The notes: a model not told the origin generated them from the sequence alone. DNA of 60,217 bases from Bacteroidales bacterium UBA2939 (GCA_002349055.1 DECD01000043.1:1-60217), one strand, 5' to 3'; positions 42,233 through 51,546 are shown, numbered from the stretch's first letter. A program made the numbers and translations.

Positions 42233-42260
42233 AAGAAGTATTGAGGATACTTCTTTTTTT
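42233..42260 (+). terminator. Intrinsic terminator after rpmH
   Basis: AAGAAGTAT and ATACTTCTT form a 9-bp stem around a short loop, followed by a run of T. It lies between rpmH and rlmD. Confidence 0.75.
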
Positions 42261-42291
42261 GTTTTTAATAAATCCGCAAAAAACAATCATC

Positions 42292-43722
42292 ATGGGAAGA
42301 AGAAACAGAGAGTTGCCGCTGTTGGAGCACATCACTATCAGCGATGCCGGAGCCGAGGGCATGGCCGTGGCCAAAGTCGACGGACTGGTGGTGTTCGTGC
42401 CGTTCGTTGTGCCGGGCGATGTCGTTGACATTCAGCTCTACAAAAAGAAGAAGAACTACGCCGAGGGCCGTGCGGTGAAATTCCACAGTTATTCGGACCT
42501 CCGCGTGGAGACACGCTGCCCCCATTTCGGCGTGTGCGGCGGCTGCAAGTGGCAGACCCTCAACTACGCTTCCCAGCTGGAAGCCAAGCAACGGCAGGTG
42601 CGCGACAACCTGGAACGCTTGGGCAGTGTCGATTGCTCCGGCATGCGTCCCATCTGCGGTTCGGAGAACATCTACTACTACCGCAACAAGCTGGAGTTCA
42701 CCTTCTCCACCAAATCGTGGCGCACGCCCGAGGAGATTGCCACCGGCGCCCCCCTACCCTCTCGCGGTGCCCTTGGATTCCACATCCCGCAGCTCTTCGA
42801 CAAGGTGCTCAACATCGAGCACTGCGCCCTGCAAGCCGACCCCAGCAACGCCATACGCCTCGCCGTGCGCAACTATGCCGAGGCCCACGACCTCGACTAT
42901 TACGACATCCGCAACCACACGGGCTTCCTGCGCAACCTCGTCATCCGCAACACCTCGACGGGCCACTGGATGGTCATCGTCATCGTGGCCAGCGACGACC
43001 GCGAGCGCCTCTTCCCACTGCTGGACATGCTCGCCGAACGGTTCCCACAAATCACCTCGCTGCAATACATTGTCAACACCAAGCTCAACGACTCCTACAG
43101 CGACCAGACCGTGGTGACCTACCGCGGCAGCGACCACATCGAGGAGCACATGGCCGGCTACAACGGCGGCCGAGAGCTGAAATTCATCATCAACCCCAAG
43201 TCGTTTTACCAGACCAACTCGGCCCAGGCACAGCGGCTCTACAGCTTCGTTGCCGAGCTGGCCGAGCTGCAACCCACCGACACCCTCTACGACCTCTACA
43301 CCGGCACCGGCACCATCGCCCTCTTCCTGGCCGACAAGTGCCAGAAGGTGGTGGGCATCGAGTATGTCGAGGAGGCCATCGCCGACGCCAAGGTCAACGC
43401 CCGCCTCAACGGCTTCGACAACACCCGTTTCTATGCCGGCGACATGGCCCAGGTACTCACCGAGGAGTTCATCGCCGCCAACGGCCGTCCCGACGTGGTG
43501 GTCACCGATCCCCCACGTGCCGGCATGCACGAGAAGGTGGTCGCCCAGCTCCTCGCCACCGCCCCGAGGAAAATCGTCTACGTCAGCTGCAACCCCGCCA
43601 CCCAGGCCCGCGACCTACAGCTGCTCGCCGAGCGCTACGAGGTGCGACGCATCCAGCCGGTCGACATGTTCCCCCACACCCAGCATGTGGAAAACATCGC
43701 CGAGCTAGTGTTAAAATCATAA
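42292..43722 (+). CDS. rlmD: 23S rRNA (uracil-5)-methyltransferase, RlmD type
   Basis: This TrmA/RlmD-family SAM enzyme makes m5U in 23S rRNA. An N-terminal TRAM domain (about 10-65) is followed by the iron-sulfur Cys set C76, C82, C85 (CPHFGVCGGCKW). The methyltransferase core shows LYTGTGTIALFLA, VTDPPRAG, and the catalytic Cys433 in YVSCNPAT. 476 residues. The ATG at 42292 is used because the region before it contains the rpmH terminator. Confidence 0.93.
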   Translation: MGRRNRELPLLEHITISDAGAEGMAVAKVDGLVVFVPFVVPGDVVDIQLYKKKKNYAEGRAVKFHSYSDLRVETRCPHFGVCGGCKWQTLNYASQLEAKQRQVRDNLERLGSVDCSGMRPICGSENIYYYRNKLEFTFSTKSWRTPEEIATGAPLPSRGALGFHIPQLFDKVLNIEHCALQADPSNAIRLAVRNYAEAHDLDYYDIRNHTGFLRNLVIRNTSTGHWMVIVIVASDDRERLFPLLDMLAERFPQITSLQYIVNTKLNDSYSDQTVVTYRGSDHIEEHMAGYNGGRELKFIINPKSFYQTNSAQAQRLYSFVAELAELQPTDTLYDLYTGTGTIALFLADKCQKVVGIEYVEEAIADAKVNARLNGFDNTRFYAGDMAQVLTEEFIAANGRPDVVVTDPPRAGMHEKVVAQLLATAPRKIVYVSCNPATQARDLQLLAERYEVRRIQPVDMFPHTQHVENIAELVLKS

Positions 43723-43770
43723 AAAAAGCAGTTTTTTCAACAAAAATCTGTTCATTCCGAAAAAAAGTGT

Positions 43771-43778
43771 TATCTTTG
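43771..43778 (+). promoter_or_regulatory. -7 box upstream of the Cys-module surface protein gene
   Basis: TATCTTTG followed by CA is a perfect TAnnTTTG box, 111 bp before the start codon, so the leader is fairly long. No clear -33 TTTG. Confidence 0.65.
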
Positions 43779-43889
43779 CATGTTGTTCTTCACGGCAAGG
43801 ATTGTCCTTCCGTCGTTGCAACAAACTAGATGACAAAAGATTATATAAAACAATAAAGAATAATAATAAATAAAAATACAAACTACAAG

Positions 43890-46094
43890 ATGAAAAAAGC
43901 ATTATTAAGTCTGTTATTGGCTATTGCATGCATGCCTATGGCTTTCGGCCAGAACAAAGCCGGCAATTTGGTAACCACGGACACCACAGTGTGCGGTCAA
44001 TTCAGGTGGGTGGACGGCGTAACGTACACCACCGACACCGCGGTATTGTATGTCGACACCGCCAGCAATACCACCTACGTCCTCAACCTCACCATGCTCC
44101 CTCCCGTCTACGACACCACCAATGCCATTCCTCTCGAAGGCGTCTGCAGTGTGAGTTGGAATCAGCACGAGTGGAAGACCCCCGGAACCTTCATCGACAC
44201 TTTGGTGGCTTCCAACGGTTGCGACAGCATTGTTAAAGTCGAGATTACGCTCGGCGGCATCGACACCATCAACGAGACCCTCACCAGATGCGGCTATTAT
44301 GTGGCTCCCTGGGGCGACACGCTGTCCAGCTCGGTCGTCTACACCGACCAGAGCATCGCTGCTGAACACTGCTCCTACTTCGTCAACCTCGACCTCACCA
44401 TCAACCCCGTTGAGATTATGCCCACCGAGGAGATTGCCTCCGCCGGTTGCAGCTATACCTGGAACGGCATGACCATCACCGACACCGCGCTGCACACCCT
44501 CACCCTCCATACTGTCTTCGGCTGCGACAGCATCCTGAGTGTCCGTGTCCTCAACCTCACCCATGAGGAGTTCGACACCATCGATGTGACCGCCTGCGAC
44601 GAGTACGTCTTCTTTGGTGACACCCTCACCCACGACACCGTCTGCACCCACATCGACACCACCACCGCCTGCCACAGCGTGGTCACCCTCAACCTGACCG
44701 TCATCAACAGCTTCCGCGACACCACCGCCACTCCCGTGCTCGATGTCACCGGCGGTTGCCGCATCTACTGGCTCGGCGAGACCTACACCTACGAGGACAC
44801 CAACCGCGTGGTCTACGGCATGGGCACCACCACCGTCGGTGGCTGCGACAGCCTCATGGCCATCCACATCGTCGGCTTCGACAGCATCCAGCACGACACC
44901 ACCTTCGTCGAGAACTGTGGCAAGTACCACTGGGCCGTCACCAACGCCAACTATGACTCCACCGACATCTACACCTACAGCTACTACGACAGCGTCGCCC
45001 TCTGCGCCGAGAACAAGCACCTCGCTCTGACCATCATCGCCAACTACGACACCGTCCGTCGCGACTCCTGCGCCCACTGCACCTATGTCTTCGACGCCCG
45101 CAGCGGCATTGCCGGTGCCCGCGACCGCGCCTACTTCGACATGAGTGGTATCTACACCGCCGACACCGCCGGCGAGCCCCTCTACTCCAAGCACATGTCC
45201 ACGGGCTGCATCACCTACCACACCCTGGTCCTCAACATCAAGGACGTTGAGCAGCGCCACCGTAGCTTCGACATCGATACCATCGCCTGCGACAAATTCG
45301 AGTTCAAGTTCAACGGCCGCAAGATTACCTACACCGAGGATGTCGACACCACCCTCGTCCAGGGCTACCGCACCTACAAGAACTGCTACGACTCCATCGG
45401 CAACATCAAGGTGCAGATTAACCGCAAGAGCTATCGCGACTACCACGAGACCGTTTGCGACAGCTACTACTGGCCCTTCACCGGCGAGACCTACACCTCC
45501 TCCACCACTCAGACCAAAGTCCTCGACAGCATCAAGAACGTCCAGGGCTGCGACTCCATCGGCCGTCTGAACCTCACCGTCAACTACACCCCGGTAGTCT
45601 CCATCACCGGCAACTGGCACCTCCACACCGACTCCTCCAACGTCGCCACCCTGAAAGTTGTCGACGACCCCGCCGACCACAACACCTACAAGTGGTTCCG
45701 CGACAACTCCGTCACTCCCTTCAGCACCAGCGACTCTGTGAGCTTCACCGTCGATGCCAACACCGACATCCGCCTCGAGGCCACCAGCAACAAGAACTGC
45801 ACCGCCACCAACTGGATCACCGTCACCTACACCACCGGTATCGACGAGGTGGAGAGCCTCAATGTCAACCTCTACCCCAACCCCGCCAGCCGCTTCCTCA
45901 ATGTTGAGAGCGCCGAGGACATCAGCGAGGTTGTCATCTACAACGCCATCGGCCAGCAGGTCATCGTGCGCCGCGACATCAACGCCACCAACGCACAGCT
46001 CGACCTCGGTGCCCTGGCCACCGGCCACTACACCATGCAGATCCGCTCCATCAACGGCGAGCAAGCCACCCGTAAATTCATTGTCAATAAATAA
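43890..46094 (+). CDS. Secreted surface protein with tandem Cys modules and T9SS sorting domain
   Basis: 734 residues. A signal peptide ends near CMPMAFGQ. The body is about nine or ten modules of 40-60 residues, each opening with a Cys and an aromatic/Trp stretch and closing with GCDSI or a variant, so each may hold one disulfide. The last about 80 residues (NLYPNPASRFLNVE, IYNAIGQQV, GHYTMQI, KFIVNK) are a type A type IX secretion sorting domain, so the protein should be exported and anchored on the surface. An adhesin-like or structural role is likely; no enzyme motif was seen. The stop TAA shares a base with the apbE ATG. Confidence 0.85.
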   Translation: MKKALLSLLLAIACMPMAFGQNKAGNLVTTDTTVCGQFRWVDGVTYTTDTAVLYVDTASNTTYVLNLTMLPPVYDTTNAIPLEGVCSVSWNQHEWKTPGTFIDTLVASNGCDSIVKVEITLGGIDTINETLTRCGYYVAPWGDTLSSSVVYTDQSIAAEHCSYFVNLDLTINPVEIMPTEEIASAGCSYTWNGMTITDTALHTLTLHTVFGCDSILSVRVLNLTHEEFDTIDVTACDEYVFFGDTLTHDTVCTHIDTTTACHSVVTLNLTVINSFRDTTATPVLDVTGGCRIYWLGETYTYEDTNRVVYGMGTTTVGGCDSLMAIHIVGFDSIQHDTTFVENCGKYHWAVTNANYDSTDIYTYSYYDSVALCAENKHLALTIIANYDTVRRDSCAHCTYVFDARSGIAGARDRAYFDMSGIYTADTAGEPLYSKHMSTGCITYHTLVLNIKDVEQRHRSFDIDTIACDKFEFKFNGRKITYTEDVDTTLVQGYRTYKNCYDSIGNIKVQINRKSYRDYHETVCDSYYWPFTGETYTSSTTQTKVLDSIKNVQGCDSIGRLNLTVNYTPVVSITGNWHLHTDSSNVATLKVVDDPADHNTYKWFRDNSVTPFSTSDSVSFTVDANTDIRLEATSNKNCTATNWITVTYTTGIDEVESLNVNLYPNPASRFLNVESAEDISEVVIYNAIGQQVIVRRDINATNAQLDLGALATGHYTMQIRSINGEQATRKFIVNK

Positions 46095-47128
46095 TGAATA
46101 ATTATAAAAACAGAAGCGTCCGGCACCCCGGTGTCGGACGCTTTTTGCTAGCAGCAACTGTCCTCGCGCTCCTCTCCGTCTCCTGCCGTCAGCAACAGCC
46201 CGTGCAGCTCGTCGGTGAAGCCCAGGGCACCTACTATAGCATCCTGTACTACGACGCGCAGCAACGCGACCTCCAGCCGCAAATTGACTCGCTCCTCGAT
46301 GCCTTCGACCTCTCGGCCTCCCTCTGGGTCGACAGTTCGCTCCTGCGCCGCATCAACGCCAACCTTACCGACAGCCTCGACAACATCCTCCACACCCTGC
46401 TCTCCCACTCCTCCTTCGTCGAAGAATACACCGGCGGAGCCTTCAACTGCCGCGTGGGACGCCTCGTGCAGGCGTGGGGATTCAGCTTCAAGGAGCGCAG
46501 CGAGCCCGACAGCGCCGCGCTGGCAGCCATGCTACAAGCCGTCAACGACACCTTCTCTTTCGACAGCCTCCGGGTCCACAAAAGCCCTGCCACCGAGTTC
46601 GACTTCAACGCCATCGCCCAAGGCTACTCGGTCGACCTGCTGGCCCGCATGTTCGACAGTCTGGGCATCGAGAGTTACCTCATCAATGTCGGCGGCGAGG
46701 TGATAGCCCATGGCAAAAAGGCCAACGGCAAACCCTGGGCCGTGGGCATCGAGCGTCCTGCCGAGAACCGCTACAGCGCGCCCGATGTCGAGATTTCCAT
46801 CCCCTTGGTCGACCGCTCCGTGGTCACCTCAGGCAGTTACCGCAAATACTATGAGAAAGACGGCGTGAAATACTCCCACACCATCGACCCCGCCACTGGC
46901 CGTCCCGTCACCCACTCGCTCCTCAGCGTCTCGGTGGTCGAGGACGAATGCTGGCTGGCCGACGCTATGGCCACGGCCTATATGGTCATGGGTCTCGATT
47001 GGGCCAAAGCCTTCATCGCCGCACACCCCGAGGGACCCGGCACCGACGCCGTGTTCTTCATCTACGACTCCTGTGGCACAATGAAGAGCTATGCCACCCC
47101 CGCCTTCAAACAACTGATAAAAAATTAA
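46094..47128 (+). CDS. apbE: FAD:protein FMN transferase ApbE (lipoprotein)
   Basis: ApbE attaches FMN covalently to target Thr residues, for example in Na+-NQR or Rnf subunits, from outside the membrane. Motifs: DFNAIAQGYSVD, INVGGEVIAHGKK, and the C-terminal VTSGSYRKYYE and HTIDPATGRP. The lipobox is LALLSVSCRQQ. Odd: codons 8-18 (RSVRHPGVGRFL) lie in a strong terminator hairpin (46116-46146). The ATG at 46094 overlaps the upstream stop; a TTG at 46145 would be an alternative start after the terminator that still leaves the signal peptide. Length from the ATG is 344 residues. Confidence 0.9.
   Translation: MNNYKNRSVRHPGVGRFLLAATVLALLSVSCRQQQPVQLVGEAQGTYYSILYYDAQQRDLQPQIDSLLDAFDLSASLWVDSSLLRRINANLTDSLDNILHTLLSHSSFVEEYTGGAFNCRVGRLVQAWGFSFKERSEPDSAALAAMLQAVNDTFSFDSLRVHKSPATEFDFNAIAQGYSVDLLARMFDSLGIESYLINVGGEVIAHGKKANGKPWAVGIERPAENRYSAPDVEISIPLVDRSVVTSGSYRKYYEKDGVKYSHTIDPATGRPVTHSLLSVSVVEDECWLADAMATAYMVMGLDWAKAFIAAHPEGPGTDAVFFIYDSCGTMKSYATPAFKQLIKN
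46116..46146 (+). terminator. Intrinsic terminator inside the apbE 5' coding region
   Basis: GCGTCCGGCAC pairs with GTGTCGGACGC (11 bp, one G-T pair, loop CCCG) and is followed at once by TTTTT. It begins 22 bp after the upstream stop codon and should end the transcript of the surface-protein gene, or act as an attenuator for apbE. Confidence 0.8.
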
Positions 47129-47136
47129 AGAAACGG

Positions 47137-47290
47137 CTAATTATGCTAATTAAACTAATTGCTACGCAGGTCAATTACAAGCGAATTACTCGAATTTCGC
47201 CTACGGCAGTCCATTCAATTAGAGTAATTAGCCAGAAATTAACCGCGTAAGCAAATTAGTTAAATTAGATAAATTCGCCGTTAAATAAAG
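47137..47290. repeat. A/T-rich 9-bp unit repeats between apbE and yicC
   Basis: The 171-bp gap holds units such as GCTAATTAT, GCTAATTAA, ACTAATTGC near its start and inverted relatives AAATTAGTT, AAATTAGAT near its end (about 47247-47272). Period is 9 bp. No gene or promoter was seen in it. Confidence 0.6.
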
Positions 47291-47299
47291 AAACACGAC

Positions 47300-48175
47300 A
47301 TGAAATCAATGACCGGCTATGCCAAAGTACAGTCTGTCTTTGGCGACAAGAAACTAAACATAGAAATCAAGACCCTGAACAGCAAGCAGCTCGACCTCAT
47401 CGTCAAGGTGCCTGCCGCCTACCGCTCGCACGAGCTCGACATCCGCGCCATGCTGAACCGTCTGGAGCGCGGCAAGGTGGAATGTATCCTCAGCGAGGAG
47501 AACACCGACAGCAGCGCCGTTGCCTTCAACCGCGACCTGCTGGCGACCCGCTACCACGCCCTCTGCCAGACCGCCGACGAGCTGCAAGCCCTCAGCGCCG
47601 AGAGCCGTCCGGCACTCTTCAACACCCTGGCCGCCATGAGCGACATCTGGAACAGCGCCGGCGACTACGAGATTAGCGACGATCAATGGGCCATTGTCAG
47701 CGCCGACGTGCAGCGTGCCATCGACCTCTGCGACCAGTTCCGCAGCCATGAGGGCGCCGTCCTCGAGGTGGACTTCCACAAACATGTCGACCTCATCGAG
47801 CAGAAGCTGCGCCTCATCCCTGCCCTCGAAGGCGAGCGCATCGACACCGCCAAGGAGCGCATTAAACGCTACATGGCCGATGCCGCCATCAAGGAGGTCG
47901 ACGAGAACCGCTTCGAGCAAGAGCTCATCTACTATCTCGAGAAGCTCGACATCACCGAAGAGAAGGTGCGCCTACAGAAACACATCGACTACTTCCGCCA
48001 GACCATGGCCGACGAGCCGTCCTGCGGCAAGAAATTGGGCTTTGTGGCACAGGAGATGGGCCGCGAAATCAACACCACCGGTTCCAAGGCCAACCACGCC
48101 GGCATCCAGAAGATTGTCGTCGAGATGAAAGACGAGCTGGAGAAAATCAAAGAGCAGCTAGGAAATGTATTGTAA
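47300..48175 (+). CDS. YicC-family endoribonuclease
   Basis: This 291-residue protein begins MKSMTGYAKVQ and ends in the conserved block GFVAQEMGREINTTGSKA followed by a helical tail, both diagnostic of the YicC family. YicC proteins are reported as endoribonucleases. Of normal length. It is followed by an octamer array and a two-way terminator shared with the convergent gene. Confidence 0.9.
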   Translation: MKSMTGYAKVQSVFGDKKLNIEIKTLNSKQLDLIVKVPAAYRSHELDIRAMLNRLERGKVECILSEENTDSSAVAFNRDLLATRYHALCQTADELQALSAESRPALFNTLAAMSDIWNSAGDYEISDDQWAIVSADVQRAIDLCDQFRSHEGAVLEVDFHKHVDLIEQKLRLIPALEGERIDTAKERIKRYMADAAIKEVDENRFEQELIYYLEKLDITEEKVRLQKHIDYFRQTMADEPSCGKKLGFVAQEMGREINTTGSKANHAGIQKIVVEMKDELEKIKEQLGNVL

Positions 48176-48176
48176 A

Positions 48177-48264
48177 AGGAGATAAGGAGACAGGAGTTAA
48201 GGAGTTAAGACAATACTCTTGGTCAACAAAACATTTGTCTTAACTCCTGTCTCCTTATCTCCTT
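48177..48264. repeat. Inverted pair of GAGATAAG/GAGTTAAG octamer arrays
   Basis: A left copy (48177-48213) starts 2 bp after the yicC stop and a right copy (48235-48264) is its reverse complement. The two are identical except that the left has one extra 8-bp GAGTTAAG unit. Both end in ACAA next to the octamers, as the array at 54077 does. Confidence 0.9.
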
Positions 48265-48274
48265 AACTCCCCAC

Positions 48275-48308
48275 AAAAAAGGCTACCCGATTGGGTAGCC
48301 TTTTTTTT
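48275..48308. terminator. Bidirectional terminator between yicC and the convergent surface-protein gene
   Basis: AAAAAAGGCTACCC and GGGTAGCCTTTTTTTT form an 8-bp GC-rich stem flanked by A and T runs, so it can end transcription from both sides. Confidence 0.92.
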
Positions 48309-48326
48309 GCATTATCGTGTAGGAAC

Positions 48327-51134
48327 TTACTTGATGATAAGTTTCTCGATTTTGCTGAAGGTGTCGTTGGTGACGCGCACGAAGTAGGCACCAGCGGGCA
48401 TGTTGCTCACGTTGATGGTGGTCTCAGCCTCGGCGTTGATGTTGCGGTTGTAAACCACGCGGCCGCTCATGTCGATGATGCTGCAGTTCACCATACCGGT
48501 GACACCGGCAACATTCAGCTTCACAGAGGAAGTGGCGGGGTTGGGCGACAGGGAGAGGTAGCTCTCGGGGGCAACGGGGTCGATGCCGCTGAGATCCCAA
48601 GCATGCCAATCGTAATCAACGGTGATGACATAAGGCTCCTGGCTGTTCTGGATGCCGGAGAAGTGCAGGGTGTAAGAGTTACGATAGAGGATGATGTTGC
48701 TGGTATCGTAGGGGTAGGGGTCGTGGACATTGGCGTCGTGCTCATAGAGCCAGAAGTTGTTGGCGGGGGCATCGTCGTCCTCGTTGTAGACCTCGGCCTC
48801 AACACCGTTGACATAGATGTGGTTAATATAGGTATGGTCTCCGATAGGCTCGATGGAGAAGGACTGGCTGGAACCAACGGCCACCTGGAGGGGCTCGAAG
48901 CAGACATCGTCGAGACCACGGGTGATGGTCACACCGAGGGTATCGTTGGTGGAGCAGTCACGACCCACGACGGGAACGCGGTCGACGGGAGAAGGAGTAC
49001 CCACGATGGGACGAATCATAGGATAGGTGTTGCAGCTCCAACCCATAATCCAGTGGTCGCCGTCGCTGCTAGTACCGGTAGCGTCGCGCACCAGCACGTC
49101 GTAAGGCATAGCGGGGGTGTTCTGACGGGCATAAGCCTTGGTAGCCTCGTTGTCGCGGTAGCGGACGCTGGAGTTACCATCGCGGTAGCTGGCCGACTGA
49201 GAAGCCACTCTGAACTGGGCAGCACGATAGAGAACGTAACCAATCAGGTAGGAGGTGTTCTTCTTGAGGGTAATCTCATCGAGGAACTTCACGTTGAGGG
49301 CGCTGTAGTTGTCGCCGGGCAGGGCATAGGTGGAGGGCAGGTTGTTGACAGCATCTTCGGTGATGGGGAAGAGCAGATTGTCGATACCGGCGGAAAGCTC
49401 AACCCAGTCGGTGCCGCCTTCACCATCGGGAACTTCCTCGAAGATGATGGGCATGAGGACACCGCTCTCGGTGGTCATGTCGAGGGGATTCTGCATGTCG
49501 GTGGCGGGAACGTACTCAATGCCGCGGAAGACCCAGTTCTCGGGCACTTCGCTACCGGTGACATAGCGGACAACGATTTCGTAGCCAGGATCGAAGGCGT
49601 GCTGGTCGTCATCTTCCTGAGTGATGTAGTGGGTCTCGGTGTAAGCCACGCCGAAGGCGGAGTTGGAGGGGACAATGCCGTTATCGCGGCCCCAACGGAA
49701 ACCGTTGACGCGGTTGCTGTCGGCCTCGTCGAGGAACTCGACATCATCGGAAACAGTGTAGAGAACGGTATCCAGCTCACGGGTCATTTTGCCACCGCCG
49801 ACGGTGTCGCACTCGGCCTTGACGGCATAGAAGTTGGCACCAAGGGTCTCGGTGTTGAGCGAACGGCCCAGGAAACCACCGGTGAGGGCACCCTGGTTGT
49901 GGTAGTTGGCGAAACGGCCAAGGAAGCTGTGGGCACCCCAGTCGAAGTTGGTGTCGATACGGCTGCTGGTGCACATGAAGCCGCGCTCGTTGATCCAAAG
50001 TTTGACATCCTGGTCGGTCTGGCCGGCAGCGACGGTGTAAGGAGTGCTGGTGGCAGCCACGGTCCAGTTGCCGTTTTCGGGAGCGTTGGAGATGGTGAGG
50101 GTGGTGTTGGCAAGGGGAGTCATGTTGGTGTTACGCACGTGGACGCCATAGCTCATGGGGATGGTCATGCCCTGGGGCATGGTGCCGTAGAAACCGTCGA
50201 GAGCGGTGGCGGTGTTGAAGCTCCAGCTCTGGACGCGGTTGTCGGTAACGATGGCGAGGTTGTCGAGGAACCAGCCGTAGCCGTAGGTGGCATACTTTTT
50301 GGCATAGACGCGGACACGCAGGGTGATCTCGGTCTGGTTCTTCATGTTGAAGGGCATAACATACTGCACTTTGGAGGCAGCGGAGCTGTTGAGGTCAACA
50401 TCAACGCCACGGACATTGATTTCGCGAGTGTACCAATCGTTGCCAATCTTATAATCGATGTGGCACTGGTCGGCGAATTTGTAGAAACCCTGGTTGACAC
50501 CGATGAGCACAACGCGGTCGCCCTGAGGCAGGGTGCGGGTGACGGTGGGCAGGGTGAAGTAGGTGTTGACAATCTTGTTGCTGCTCAAGCCGGGGTTGAA
50601 GTCGTAGCCGAAGAACATGAAGCCGTCGTCCTGATAGCCGGGGTCGCCCTCATTGTTGCTGGCACCGATACGGTTGAGAACCCAAGTATAGTCGGTGTCA
50701 CCGGTAGTAGCATCGATGCAGAAGAAGCGGGCAATCCAAGTGGGATAGAGATCCCAGATGCTGTCCTTGAACTCGGCGCTGTCGGCAAAACGATGCCAAC
50801 GGGACCAGCTCTGCTCTCTGAGGCTGACAGTGTGGCAGTTGGTGCCAAAGACGCTGTCGGTACCGTCCTGTTTCTTCAAGTGGTCGGTAGAGGCGATGTC
50901 ACCATAGGTGATCTGGGCCATATCGGCGGTGTTGAAGCGGAAAACGTGGATAGTGTCGTACACATTATCCTTGCTGAAGATGGAGGCCTTGTAGTTAACC
51001 TGCTCAACTCCAGCATCCTTGATACTCGGTTTCACAGCGCGATTTCTGCCGAGATCGGGCTGATTCCCCGCGGTTTGTGCAAAGGCAAAGGTGGTGCACA
51101 GTGCAAAACCCAAAACCATTAATGCTTTTTTCAT
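48327..51134 (-). CDS. Large secreted protein with T9SS sorting domain
   Basis: From the ATG at 51134 the protein is 935 residues with a clean signal peptide (ALMVLGFALCTTFAFAQ). The open frame extends 39 codons upstream, but that stretch lacks a signal and runs into the promoter region. The body has beta-rich domains; one stretch (AKKYATYGYGWFLDNLAIVTD) is like a carbohydrate-binding or MAM-type jelly roll. The last about 80 residues (SPNPATSSVKLNVAG, IIDMSGRVVYN, AGAYFVRV, KLIIK) are a type A type IX sorting domain. Ligand unknown. Confidence 0.85.
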   Translation of the reverse strand: MKKALMVLGFALCTTFAFAQTAGNQPDLGRNRAVKPSIKDAGVEQVNYKASIFSKDNVYDTIHVFRFNTADMAQITYGDIASTDHLKKQDGTDSVFGTNCHTVSLREQSWSRWHRFADSAEFKDSIWDLYPTWIARFFCIDATTGDTDYTWVLNRIGASNNEGDPGYQDDGFMFFGYDFNPGLSSNKIVNTYFTLPTVTRTLPQGDRVVLIGVNQGFYKFADQCHIDYKIGNDWYTREINVRGVDVDLNSSAASKVQYVMPFNMKNQTEITLRVRVYAKKYATYGYGWFLDNLAIVTDNRVQSWSFNTATALDGFYGTMPQGMTIPMSYGVHVRNTNMTPLANTTLTISNAPENGNWTVAATSTPYTVAAGQTDQDVKLWINERGFMCTSSRIDTNFDWGAHSFLGRFANYHNQGALTGGFLGRSLNTETLGANFYAVKAECDTVGGGKMTRELDTVLYTVSDDVEFLDEADSNRVNGFRWGRDNGIVPSNSAFGVAYTETHYITQEDDDQHAFDPGYEIVVRYVTGSEVPENWVFRGIEYVPATDMQNPLDMTTESGVLMPIIFEEVPDGEGGTDWVELSAGIDNLLFPITEDAVNNLPSTYALPGDNYSALNVKFLDEITLKKNTSYLIGYVLYRAAQFRVASQSASYRDGNSSVRYRDNEATKAYARQNTPAMPYDVLVRDATGTSSDGDHWIMGWSCNTYPMIRPIVGTPSPVDRVPVVGRDCSTNDTLGVTITRGLDDVCFEPLQVAVGSSQSFSIEPIGDHTYINHIYVNGVEAEVYNEDDDAPANNFWLYEHDANVHDPYPYDTSNIILYRNSYTLHFSGIQNSQEPYVITVDYDWHAWDLSGIDPVAPESYLSLSPNPATSSVKLNVAGVTGMVNCSIIDMSGRVVYNRNINAEAETTINVSNMPAGAYFVRVTNDTFSKIEKLIIK

Positions 51135-51298
51135 TGTTGATGTTTTTTTGAGGTTAATATTATTTATTGTTGAACTTGATTTCAACTTTTTTTGCTTTGC
51201 GAAATACGTTTTTTCCTTCCTGTTTCTTTCTATTAAGTATTTTATACTCAATCCAATAAACCACTTTCACACACTATTCCCCACTACATTTTACATTG

Positions 51299-51328
51299 CA
51301 AATATAGCACTTTTTTCCCATACACCAA
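51299..51328 (-). promoter_or_regulatory. Promoter of the large secreted protein gene
   Basis: On the minus strand TTG (51328-51326), a 19-bp spacer, and TATATTTG (51306-51299) followed by CA match the phylum consensus. The leader to the ATG at 51134 is about 155 nt, A/T-rich with no ORF of note. Confidence 0.75.
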
Positions 51329-51354
51329 GAATTTTTTGTTTTTTTAACTTGTAG

Positions 51355-51376
51355 GAGACGCGGCAGGCCGCGTCTC
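51355..51376. repeat. Palindromic repeat (intergenic copy)
   Basis: Perfect inverted repeat: 10-bp arms GAGACGCGGC and GCCGCGTCTC around AG, flanked by GTAG and TACA. A related copy lies inside ftsZ (1311-1334), and degenerate remnants occur in the linker of the RpoN-M23 ORF (about 20382-20434). Confidence 0.8.
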
Positions 51377-51407
51377 TACAGAGTGGAGGGTAGGTACCAC
51401 CGGCATG

Positions 51408-51546
51408 CCAACAACCTACCAACGACCTACCAACAACCTACCAACTCCTACTGTGGTAGGAGATGATAGGGAGTTGGGTGGAAGTTGATACGGAGTTGAT
51501 ACGGAGTTGATACGGAGTTGGTACGGAGTTGGTAAAGACTTGATAC
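51408..51546. repeat. 11-bp-period array with hairpin, second full copy
   Basis: Three CCTACCA-type 11-bp units face six GGAGTTGATAC-type units (51481-51546) around a hairpin (CTCCTAC and GTAGGAG near 51445-51462). 27 bp at 51455-51481 are identical, inverted, to 16444-16470. It is in the 569-bp divergent gap 51135-51703, which also holds the minus promoter and a palindrome but no gene. Confidence 0.8.

Noticed and set aside
48327..51251. Longer start (51251) for the large secreted protein
   Set aside because: The extra 39 codons lack a signal peptide and precede a perfect one at 51134; they are leader sequence.
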